In this document: one piece after another, positions 1 through 5,384 of the stretch | Layout of the letters: each line of letters opens with the position of its first letter | Numbering within the stretch: the first letter of the stretch is position 1 | Source: Actinomycetota bacterium | GTDB taxonomy: Bacteria; Actinomycetota; Thermoleophilia; Gaiellales; Gaiellaceae | Reading direction: 5' to 3' | Length of the DNA stretch: 5,384 nt | Assembly (NCBI GenBank): GCA_019234175.1 | Contig: JAFALP010000065.1 | Coordinates: 1-5,384 of the forward strand | Translations under genes and position numbers: made by a program | The notes under the pieces: model-generated | The model's input: the letters and a program-made list of their open reading frames with translations, nothing else | Database searches by the model: none | Told to the model about the DNA's origin: nothing

Positions 1-166
1 CGTGTGCGTGCGTGAGGGCGATGATGTCGGCCGTCTCCGGGTTCTTCTCGCTGTCGGGGCACTTCGGGTTCCCGTTCAGGAACGGATCGATGTAGATGCG
101 GCGCCCGTCGGCCGTGTCGAGGCGGAAGGACGCGTGCCCGAGCCAGGTGAGTGTCGTATCAGCCAT
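1..166 (-). CDS. Metallo-beta-lactamase-fold metal-dependent hydrolase (UlaG/UPF0173-like), N-terminal fragment
   Basis: Reading the minus strand from the ATG at 166-164 gives an open frame of 55 codons that runs off the left window edge. The protein begins MADTTLTWLGHASFRLDT, followed by IYIDPFLNGNP (residues 24-34) and ends DIIALTHAH (47-55). WLGHASF, the DPF strand and a THxH sequence about 50 residues in are the usual opening of the UlaG/UPF0173 branch (COG2220) of the metallo-beta-lactamase superfamily. The THAH is the start of the HxHxDH metal-binding motif, and the next codon begins with G, as Asp would require. Family members are cytoplasmic hydrolases of roughly 210-240 residues, so about a quarter is visible. 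The substrate cannot be told. The start is the only ATG before the conserved first strand, although the Shine-Dalgarno match is poor (TTAGGCTCGG). It is divergent from the small membrane-protein gene starting at 220. The family call is strong; the biological role is unknown. Confidence 0.87.
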   Translation of the reverse strand, partial: MADTTLTWLGHASFRLDTADGRRIYIDPFLNGNPKCPDSEKNPETADIIALTHAH

Positions 167-219
167 GGGCCGAGCCTAACGAGGGAGGACCGTCCGGCGC
201 GGAGGAGAACCTTCTCCAG
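167..219. promoter_or_regulatory. Divergent intergenic spacer with RBS-embedding inverted repeat
   Basis: This 53-base spacer separates two divergent start codons, the minus-strand hydrolase (166) and the plus-strand membrane protein (220). It must carry, or overlap, the start signals of both. A purine-rich GGAGGAG at 201-207 is the likely Shine-Dalgarno sequence for the gene at 220, with a rather long 12-base gap. It overlaps a perfect inverted repeat GGAGAA-CC-TTCTCC at 204-217, which could fold as a five-pair stem with a four-base loop over the ribosome site, or act as a small operator. No convincing -35/-10 pair was found in either direction. Regulation is inferred only. Confidence 0.4.
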
Positions 220-594
220 ATGAGGTCTCGTCTGCTCGCGCCGGGCATTGCGCTCGCAGCGCTCCTCGCCGACGCCGCCGGGCTGCACGGCCTCGCCGGA
301 TGGCTCGTGCTGGTGGCACTACCCGCCGCCTGCGCGGTCGCGTTCGTCGGCGTCAGCGACGCCCTGGAGGGGCTCGGCTCGCTTCGAGGCGTGACCGCGT
401 CGCTCGCGCTCGTCCTGCTCGCGATCGGCTCGGCAGTGCGCGAGCACGCCCCCCGCGGCGGCTCGGTCCCGGCGGTCGCCGTCAGCGCGATCGTCGCCGC
501 GCTGATCTGTTACGCGATCCCCGTCTTTGCCTGGGTGCTTCAGCCCGTGCGCGTGACGCGAACGCCCAAGGCCGTCGCGAACGCGCAGCGTTAG
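220..594 (+). CDS. Small hypothetical membrane protein, about four TM helices
   Basis: A 124-residue protein I do not recognise. It starts MRSRLLAPGIALAALLADAA and ends TPKAVANAQR before a TAG stop. Hydrophobic segments lie at about residues 5-21, 25-44, 57-75 and 84-107. Short charged links (for example SDALEGLGSLRG and VREHAPRGG) and a basic C-terminal tail (RVTRTPKAVANAQR) suggest four membrane helices with the tail probably in the cytoplasm. There is no signal peptidase site, catalytic motif or known domain. The third codon position is strongly G/C, as in the neighbouring genes, which supports real coding. An in-frame ATG at 151 would add 23 polar residues but would overlap the divergent hydrolase start. 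The ATG at 220 sits behind GGAGGAG and directly before the hydrophobic part, so I prefer it. The gene converges on nuoN, so it is not part of the nuo operon. Function unknown. Confidence 0.7.
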   Translation: MRSRLLAPGIALAALLADAAGLHGLAGWLVLVALPAACAVAFVGVSDALEGLGSLRGVTASLALVLLAIGSAVREHAPRGGSVPAVAVSAIVAALICYAIPVFAWVLQPVRVTRTPKAVANAQR

Positions 595-608
595 CGAACG
601 CCGAACGC
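559..608. repeat. Cluster of four CGAACGC heptamers at the 3' end of the membrane-protein gene
   Basis: CGAACGC occurs at 559-565, 578-584, 595-601 and 602-608; the last two are adjacent. The first two are inside the end of the plus-strand coding sequence and the last two are just after its TAG stop. Together with GCGTT at 588-592 they can form short GC-rich stems, for example AACGC/GCGTT at 580-592 and GCGTT/AACGC at 588-601. No T-tract follows. The repeats are a sequence fact; any role is uncertain, such as a stability or pausing structure for the plus-strand transcript. Confidence 0.35.
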
Positions 609-618
609 TCAGAACAAG

Positions 619-647
619 AAGCGGAACGTGCGCAGCATTTTCCGCTT
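619..647 (-). terminator. Possible weak terminator hairpin after nuoN
   Basis: On the minus strand an eight-base stem AAGCGGAA (647-640) pairs with TTCCGCTT (626-619) across a 13-base loop, within which TGC/GCA can add a small inner stem. It overlaps the nuoN TAA stop (648-646). It is followed by CTTGTTCT, which is only moderately T-rich. The position, at the end of the last nuo gene and between convergent genes, fits termination. The stem is modest in GC and the tail is poor, so the call is tentative. Confidence 0.35.
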
Positions 648-2118
648 AGAACGGCAATGCCGAAGCGGCGTGCTTCGCCAGCGTGATGAGCGGCGAGACG
701 GCGAAGAGCGAACCGACCGACACCACGAGGCAGGCGCCCACCGCGAGGTGCAGGAGCGTCTCGCGCGCCGGTGAGCCGCCGGCCGGCGCGAGCTGCAGCT
801 CCTCCGGGCCGCGCATGTAGATGGCGCGGACGACGCCGAGGTAGTAGTAGAGGCTGACGAGCGTCGCAAGCACGCCGACGACGACGAGCCACGTCCATCC
901 GTGGTCGTACGCGGCGGAGAGGACGTAGAACTTGCCGATGAAGCCCCCGCCGAGCGGAAGGCCGGCGAAGCCGAACATGAAGAACCACATGGCGACGCCG
1001 AGGAACGGGCGCTCCCAGCCGAAACCGGCGAAGTTGGACAACGTCACCGGGACGCCGAGCTCGCGCTCGCGCGCGGCGACGATTGCGAACGAGCCGAACG
1101 CCATCGCCGAGTAGGGGATGAGGTAGTACATGACCGCGCGCGCGCCGAGCGCGCTGCCGGCGGAGACGCCGATGAGGATGAAGCCGGCGTGGGAGATGGA
1201 CGAGTAGGCGAGCAGGCGCTTCACGTCGCGCTGCACGAGCGCCGCGAAGTTCCCGATCACGAGCGACGCCACCCCGATCCCGGCGAAGGCCCACGTCCAC
1301 AGGTGCGCCTCCTGCGGGAAGGCCGTCCGCGTGACGCGCACGACGAGCGTGAACGCGGCGACCTTCGTGGCCGCCGACATGAAGGCGGTCACGGTGGTCG
1401 GCGCGCCCTGGTAGACGTCCGGCGTCCACATGTGGAACGGCGCCGCCGAGACCTTGAACGAGAGCCCGGCGATGATCATCGCCAGGCCGAGGACGAGCAG
1501 CAGGTCGCCGGACAGCCCGTGCGCGCCCACGGCGTTTGCGATCTCGACGAAGCCGACGCTGTTCGTCGCGCCGTAGACGAGCGCCGACCCGAAGAGAAGC
1601 CCCGCCGATCCGAACGAGCCCACGACGAGGTACTTCAGCCCCGCCTCGAGCGCGCCCTCCTTCTCGTAGTCGATCGCGCACATGACGTACAGGGCGAGCG
1701 AGAACCACTCGAGCGAGAGGAACAGCGTGATGAGGTTCGCCGCCCCCACGAAGAAGCACATGCCGCCGGCTGCCGCGAGGAGCAGCGCGTAGAACTCCGA
1801 CTCGTGCTCGCGGACCCGGTCCGCGCCGACGAGCACGGTGAGGAGCGTCGTCGCGGACAGGATCACCTGCGCGAGCGCGGTCCAGCGGTCGCGATAGAAG
1901 GCGTCGGCGATGACGCGATGGCCGTTGCCGCTGTCGACGTAGAGCCAGGCGGCGGTGACCGTCGCGCCGATCGAGCTCGCCGCGGCGACGGACACGGCGA
2001 AGTGCCGCCGCCACGCCGCCGGGACGAGGACGGCGCCGAGCAGTGCGACGAACGAGCCGCCGACGAGCACGAGGATCGGCGTGATCGCCCACCAGTCGAT
2101 GTGCGGCGTATGGATCAT
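646..2118 (-). CDS. nuoN: NADH-quinone oxidoreductase subunit N
   Basis: Antiporter-like membrane subunit of respiratory complex I. It helps turn NADH:quinone electron transfer into proton pumping across the cytoplasmic membrane. The 490-residue product, of normal family length, has about 14 membrane helices. Key residues are present: TM5 Glu137 (LFLSLEWFSL), TM7 Lys222 in FKVSAAPFHMWTPDVYQGAP, TM8 Lys252 (SAATKVAAF) and TM12 Lys396 (GFIGKFYVL). The TM8-9 link has the usual DVKRLLAYSSISHAG (298-312). TM12 reads GLPLGGGF where many homologues have a GIPPTAGF-like sequence, a mild variant. The start is the ATG at 2118-2116, which overlaps the nuoM stop as ATGA. No Shine-Dalgarno sequence precedes it (CCTCCAGTTCCG), so translation probably depends on coupling to nuoM. 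The stop is TAA. It is the last gene of the operon visible here, followed by a convergent gene 51 bases away. Confidence 0.97.
   Translation of the reverse strand: MIHTPHIDWWAITPILVLVGGSFVALLGAVLVPAAWRRHFAVSVAAASSIGATVTAAWLYVDSGNGHRVIADAFYRDRWTALAQVILSATTLLTVLVGADRVREHESEFYALLLAAAGGMCFFVGAANLITLFLSLEWFSLALYVMCAIDYEKEGALEAGLKYLVVGSFGSAGLLFGSALVYGATNSVGFVEIANAVGAHGLSGDLLLVLGLAMIIAGLSFKVSAAPFHMWTPDVYQGAPTTVTAFMSAATKVAAFTLVVRVTRTAFPQEAHLWTWAFAGIGVASLVIGNFAALVQRDVKRLLAYSSISHAGFILIGVSAGSALGARAVMYYLIPYSAMAFGSFAIVAARERELGVPVTLSNFAGFGWERPFLGVAMWFFMFGFAGLPLGGGFIGKFYVLSAAYDHGWTWLVVVGVLATLVSLYYYLGVVRAIYMRGPEELQLAPAGGSPARETLLHLAVGACLVVSVGSLFAVSPLITLAKHAASALPF
2115..2118 (-). other. ATGA overlap coupling nuoM stop to nuoN start
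   Basis: The nuoM TGA (2117-2115) and the nuoN ATG (2118-2116) share four bases. The upstream minus-strand bases have no purine-rich ribosome site, so the nuoN start is best explained by termination-reinitiation, which would keep the subunits equimolar. The overlap is seen directly; coupling is inferred. Confidence 0.85.
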
Positions 2119-3569
2119 CGGAACTGGAGGAACACGTCGTTGAGGGGGCGGTCGCCCGCGAAGGAATGGTGCGAGATCCCGGCCGGCCACGCCGACAGGA
2201 GCAGGAGCGCGGCGATGAGCGGGACGATGAGCGCGAGCTCGCCGGTCCGCAGGTCCATCGCCTCGTCGTGCACGGCGGGCCCGCGCGCGTCGTGCAGCAC
2301 GCCGGAGATGGCGCGCAGCATGTACATCGCGGCGAGCACGATCGCGCCGGCGCCGATCGCCGCCCACCACCAGCCTTGGTGGTAGGAGCCGGCGAGGATG
2401 AGGAATTCGCCTGCAAACGTCGCAGATCCGGGAACTGCCAGCGAGATGATCCCGGCGGTCATCAGCAGAGTCGCCAGCGCAGGCCGGCCTTTCGCCATGC
2501 CGCCCAGCCGGAAGAACTCGCCCGTCGTCGTCCGCCGCTCCACCGCACCCGCGAGCAGGAACAGCGAGGCGGAGACGAGCCCGTGCGCGATCATCTGCAG
2601 CACCGCGCCGTCGTAGCCGAGATTCGTCGCCGAGAAGAGCCCGAGCGTGATGAGCCCCGACTGCGCCATCGACGAGTACCCGACGACGCCGCGCATGTCG
2701 GCTGCGCGGAAGGCGAGGATCGACCCGTACACGAGTGTGGCGGCGGCGAGCGCCAGGATGAGCGTGCGGTAGTAGCCCGCCGGCTCCGGGAACTTCGTCA
2801 GCGCGATCCGGAGCATCCCATACGTCCCGGCTTTCGCCACGACGCCGGAGAGCACAGCGCTCACCTCCGGCGGCGCCTCCCGGTACGCGTCGGGGAGCCA
2901 GCCGTGGAACGGGAAGAGCGGCGCCTTGATGGCGAAGGCGAACATGAACGCGAGGAACAGCCAGCGGCTCGAGTCGATCGGGCCGCCGACGAGGTCGAAG
3001 GTGTGGCCCTTCAGCCCGTAGACGATGATCGCCGAGAGCATGATCAGCGACCCTGTCATCGTGTAGATGAGGAGCTTCACCGTCGCGCCCAGGCGGGCAG
3101 CGCCGCCCCACACGCCGACGAGGATGTACAGCGGGACGAGCATCCCCTCGAAGAAGGCGTAGAAGAGCAGGAGGTCCTGCGAGAGGAAGACCCCGACCGT
3201 CGCGCCGGTGAGCATCAGCATCAGCCCGAAGTAGGCGCGCGGCCGGTCTCGGCCGACCCAGAAGCCGTACCCGATGCACGCGGCCATGAGCACCACCGTC
3301 AGCCCGACGAGCCAGAGCGAGAACGCGTACTCGCCGACGTGGTACGAGACGTGCAGGTCGCCGATCCACGGCCAGCGCTCCCCGAACTGCAGCCCCGTCT
3401 TGGAGAAGTCGAAGCGCGCCGCCTGCTCGATCCACACGCCGACCTCGACGAGCGAGACGAGCACGGCGAGGCTGCCGATCGCGTAGCGCGACAGCGGCAG
3501 CGCCCAGATGACGAGCGCGGCGCCGATCGGAAGCCAGATGAGGACCGAGGTGAGGACCGACGTCGTCAC
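2115..3569 (-). CDS. nuoM: NADH-quinone oxidoreductase subunit M
   Basis: Second antiporter-like proton-pumping subunit of complex I, placed between NuoL and NuoN in the membrane arm. The product has 484 residues, slightly shorter than the roughly 500 common in the family, with about 14 helices. The canonical path residues are all visible: TM5 Glu141 (FFEGMLVPLYILVGVWG), TM7 Lys215 and His222 (AIKAPLFPFHGWLPDAY), TM8 Lys246 (GVVAKAGTYG), TM11 His329 (QMIAHGLVSASLF) and TM12 Glu388 (FAGEFLILAGS), the Glu being the NuoM-specific replacement for Lys. The loop after TM9 is DMRGVVGYSSMAQSG, where other subunits have DxKR...AYSS; this is a variant rather than damage. The start is GTG at 3569-3567, the only reasonable start, because it overlaps the nuoL stop as GTGA and opens directly into TM1 (TTSVLTSVLIWLPIGAALV). 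A weak GGTGG lies four bases upstream. Confidence 0.97.
   Translation of the reverse strand: MTTSVLTSVLIWLPIGAALVIWALPLSRYAIGSLAVLVSLVEVGVWIEQAARFDFSKTGLQFGERWPWIGDLHVSYHVGEYAFSLWLVGLTVVLMAACIGYGFWVGRDRPRAYFGLMLMLTGATVGVFLSQDLLLFYAFFEGMLVPLYILVGVWGGAARLGATVKLLIYTMTGSLIMLSAIIVYGLKGHTFDLVGGPIDSSRWLFLAFMFAFAIKAPLFPFHGWLPDAYREAPPEVSAVLSGVVAKAGTYGMLRIALTKFPEPAGYYRTLILALAAATLVYGSILAFRAADMRGVVGYSSMAQSGLITLGLFSATNLGYDGAVLQMIAHGLVSASLFLLAGAVERRTTTGEFFRLGGMAKGRPALATLLMTAGIISLAVPGSATFAGEFLILAGSYHQGWWWAAIGAGAIVLAAMYMLRAISGVLHDARGPAVHDEAMDLRTGELALIVPLIAALLLLSAWPAGISHHSFAGDRPLNDVFLQFR
3566..3569 (-). other. GTGA overlap coupling nuoL stop to nuoM start
   Basis: The nuoL TGA (3568-3566) overlaps the nuoM GTG (3569-3567) by four bases, the same arrangement as at nuoM/nuoN but with a GTG start. 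The only ribosome-site-like sequence is GGTGG, four bases upstream on the minus strand. Coupling is inferred from the geometry. Confidence 0.82.
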
Positions 3570-5384
3570 CGGACCACCAGGAAGACGATCCCGACGATGG
3601 CGAGGCCCGTGCCGAGGAAGAGGACGTACGTGCGCAACAGGCCGGTCTGGAGCCGGCTCGCGCCCTGGCCGACGTCGAGCGCGCCGTCGCCGAGGTCGGT
3701 GCCGGTGGCGAGCACGACCGGCTGCTCGAAGTCGCTGAGGGTGCGCGTGGCGAGGAACGACGCCGGCTTGTAGAAGAGCGCGTCGTACGCCTCGTCGAAG
3801 TAGAACTTGTGCTCGAGCACGCGCTGGAGCGCCGGCACGCGCGGGATCGCCAGCTCCTCGCGCCCGTACAGCGCCCACGCGAGCCCGATGCCGGCGAGGC
3901 CGAGCGCGACCGCGAGGATGGACGCCACCGCTTCCTGGGTGTTCGTCGGCTCGGCGACCGGAAGCGACGCCGCCACCGGGTCGAGCCAGTTGGTGAGCGG
4001 ATGCCAGATGGGCGAGAACTGGATCCAGCCGCCGCCGATCGCGAGCGCGGTCAGCACGCCGACCGGGACGAGCATCGTCCACGGCCCTTCCCTGCCGTCG
4101 TGCGCGTGGTAGTGCTCGCGCGCGAACGCGCTCGGCTCCCCCGGGAAGACGATGAAGTACAGGCGGAACGTGTACAGGCCGGTGAGGAACGCGCCCGCGA
4201 GCGCCGCGCACGCGAGCACGACGCCGTACCAGTGGTCGTGCAGCGCCGCGGCGATGATCGAGTCCTTCGAGAAGAAGCCGGAGAACGGCGGGACGCCGAC
4301 GAGCGCGAGCGCGCCGGCGAGGAACGCCCAGCGCGTCCACGGCATGAGCGCGCCGATGCCGCGGAGCTTGCGGATGTCCTGCTCGTTCGCGACCGCGTGG
4401 ATGACGAGGCCGGCGGTCATGAAGAGCAGCGCCTTGAAGAAGGCGTGCGTCATCAGGTGTAACATCCCGTTCGCGTACGCGCCCACTCCGACGCCGAGGA
4501 ACATGTAGCCGATCTGCGACATCGTCGAGTAGGCGATCACCTTCTTGATGTCCGTCTGGACGAGCGCGATCAGCCCGGCGACGAGGAGCGTGAGCGCGCC
4601 CAACCCCGCGGCGACGAGCTCGACCGTGCGCGCCTGCTCGAAGATCGGGTGCGTGCGTGCGATCAGGTACACGCCGGCGGTCACCATCGTGGCGGCGTGG
4701 ATGAGGGCGCTGACCGGCGTCGGCCCCTCCATCGCGTCCGGGAGCCACGTGTGCAGCGGGATCTGCGCCGACTTCGCCACCGCGCCGCCGAGGAGCCCGA
4801 GCGCGACGAGGTTCGCCGTCGTCGGCGACAGCTGGGTGACGGTGTCGAACGACGTGGAGAAGTCGAGCGACCCGGAGTGCGCGATGAGCACGAAGAAGGC
4901 GAGCGCCATCGTCGCGTCGCCGAACGCGTTCATGATGAACGCCTTCTTCGCCGCGGCGACCGCGGAGGGCCGGTCGTGCCAGAAGCCGATCAGGAGGTAC
5001 GAGGAGAGGCCGACGAGCCCCCAGCCGGCGAGCAGGATGAGCAGGTTGCCGCCCTGGACGAGCAGCAGCATCGAGAAGACGAAGAGCGAGATGTACGCGA
5101 AGTACCGGCGCTCCTCGTCGTCGCCGTCCATGTACCCGATCGAGTACAGGACGATGAGCCCGCCGACGCCCGCGACGATGAGCATCATCATCGTGCTGAG
5201 CGGATCGACGAGGACGCTCAGCTGCGCCTTGAAGAACCCGCTCTGCAGCCACGTCCACGCGATGTAGGTGACGCCCGCGTGGTTGCTCGACGAGCGCAGC
5301 GAGAAGAACGCCCAGATCGCGCCGGCGAAGGAGACGAAGACGCTCGTCGTCGCGATCCAGCCGGCGGTGCGGCGCGTGATGCGC
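3566..5384 (-). CDS. nuoL: NADH-quinone oxidoreductase subunit L, 5' end beyond the window
   Basis: Distal antiporter-like subunit of complex I. The frame is open from the right edge (first full codon 5383-5381) to TGA at 3568-3566, giving 605 visible residues. The family norm suggests only about TM1 (some 30-40 residues) is missing. Roughly 15 helices are visible, then a long amphipathic lateral-helix region (about 515-580, HKFYFDEAYDALFYKP) and a final anchor (LLRTYVLFLGTGLAIVGIV). Conserved elements, in visible-fragment numbering, are Asp156, TM7 Lys204 (AVAKSAQIPLHTWLPDAM), TM8 His229 (PVSALIHAATMVTAGVYL), DIKKVIAYSTMSQIGYM (278-294), His309/His313 (HLMTHAFFKALLF) and TM12 Lys373-Asp374 (GFFSKDSI). 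Two residues are unusual. The TM5 Glu is Gly122 (GWGLVGLSSYLLIGFW), and the TM6 Arg of NRxGD is Ala153 (MNAFGD). The family call is certain; the effect of these changes is unknown. It is first of the visible nuoL-M-N run, and upstream nuo genes presumably lie beyond the right edge. Confidence 0.97.
   Translation of the reverse strand, partial: RITRRTAGWIATTSVFVSFAGAIWAFFSLRSSSNHAGVTYIAWTWLQSGFFKAQLSVLVDPLSTMMMLIVAGVGGLIVLYSIGYMDGDDEERRYFAYISLFVFSMLLLVQGGNLLILLAGWGLVGLSSYLLIGFWHDRPSAVAAAKKAFIMNAFGDATMALAFFVLIAHSGSLDFSTSFDTVTQLSPTTANLVALGLLGGAVAKSAQIPLHTWLPDAMEGPTPVSALIHAATMVTAGVYLIARTHPIFEQARTVELVAAGLGALTLLVAGLIALVQTDIKKVIAYSTMSQIGYMFLGVGVGAYANGMLHLMTHAFFKALLFMTAGLVIHAVANEQDIRKLRGIGALMPWTRWAFLAGALALVGVPPFSGFFSKDSIIAAALHDHWYGVVLACAALAGAFLTGLYTFRLYFIVFPGEPSAFAREHYHAHDGREGPWTMLVPVGVLTALAIGGGWIQFSPIWHPLTNWLDPVAASLPVAEPTNTQEAVASILAVALGLAGIGLAWALYGREELAIPRVPALQRVLEHKFYFDEAYDALFYKPASFLATRTLSDFEQPVVLATGTDLGDGALDVGQGASRLQTGLLRTYVLFLGTGLAIVGIVFLVVR

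Noticed and set aside
151..219. Earlier ATG at 151 as the start of the small membrane protein
   Set aside because: It would overlap the head of the divergent hydrolase gene and add a polar stretch with no coding support. The ATG at 220 has a GGAGGAG upstream and leads straight into the first helix.
578..594. LexA-like SOS box around CGAAC...GTT
   Set aside because: The actinobacterial box needs CGAAC and GTTCG separated by about four bases. Here the gap is seven, the right half is GTTAG, and the site lies at a gene end rather than a promoter.
901..2385. Long plus-strand open frame (494 codons) opposite nuoN and nuoM
   Set aside because: Its product is a low-complexity Arg/Glu/Asp/His-rich string typical of the antisense frame of GC-rich genes. 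The opposite strand encodes unmistakable NuoN and NuoM.
646..3435. Apparent 929-residue minus-strand protein ending in NuoN, as if a fusion
   Set aside because: The N-terminal half is a frame-shadow of nuoM (Arg/Ala/Pro-rich). The real NuoN begins at the ATG at 2118, where the NuoN-like sequence starts, so there is no fusion.
2166..3773. Long plus-strand open frame (535 codons) opposite nuoM and the end of nuoL
   Set aside because: Same Arg/Glu/His-rich composition with no recognisable domain. It lies antisense to nuoM and the nuoL 3' end and is a GC-bias shadow.
2115..5258. Apparent 1047-residue minus-strand protein ending in NuoM
   Set aside because: The part upstream of the GTG at 3569 is out of frame with nuoL and has shadow composition. 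Only the segment from 3569 down is NuoM.
4545..5267. Plus-strand open frame of 240 codons opposite nuoL
   Set aside because: Ser/Thr/Ala/Pro-rich sequence without motifs, antisense to highly conserved NuoL helices.

Overview
The window is very GC-rich (about two-thirds G+C by eye, with G/C favoured at third codon positions). It is mostly filled by the 3' end of a complex I operon. On the minus strand, transcribed from high to low coordinates, lie nuoL (5' end cut by the right window edge), nuoM and nuoN. These are the three antiporter-like proton-pumping subunits of NADH:quinone oxidoreductase. Base composition, a GTG start, four-base gene overlaps and protein wording (for example the NuoL stretch KKAFIMNAFGDATMA) suggest a high-GC actinobacterial lineage, perhaps Thermoleophilia (Gaiellales/Solirubrobacterales-like). 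That placement is from memory of such proteins and is not proven by the window.

Layout from left to right. Positions 1-166 hold the N-terminal 55 codons of a minus-strand metallo-beta-lactamase-fold hydrolase of the UlaG/UPF0173 type, cut by the left edge just inside its HxHxDH metal motif. A 53-base divergent spacer (167-219) contains a purine-rich ribosome binding site embedded in a small perfect inverted repeat. Positions 220-594 encode a small plus-strand membrane protein of unknown function with about four transmembrane helices. A 51-base convergent spacer (595-645) holds a possible weak terminator hairpin and part of a cluster of CGAACGC repeats. Then come nuoN (646-2118), nuoM (2115-3569) and nuoL (3566-5384, partial). 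No stretch longer than 300 bases lacks a gene, and I saw no tRNA, rRNA, CRISPR array or mobile element.

The three Nuo subunits form the distal and central parts of the complex I membrane arm and are translationally coupled through an ATGA and a GTGA overlap. NuoM and NuoN keep the canonical charged residues of the proton path: Glu in TM5, Lys in TM7 and TM8, and Lys or Glu in TM12. NuoL keeps its TM7 Lys, TM8 His, TM11 His pair and TM12 Lys-Asp. It lacks the usual TM5 glutamate (Gly in GWGLVGL instead of GWEGVGL/GWELVGL) and the TM6 arginine of the NRxGD motif (Ala in MNAFGD). This is the most noteworthy observation in an otherwise ordinary housekeeping region. I do not see a novel multi-gene system.
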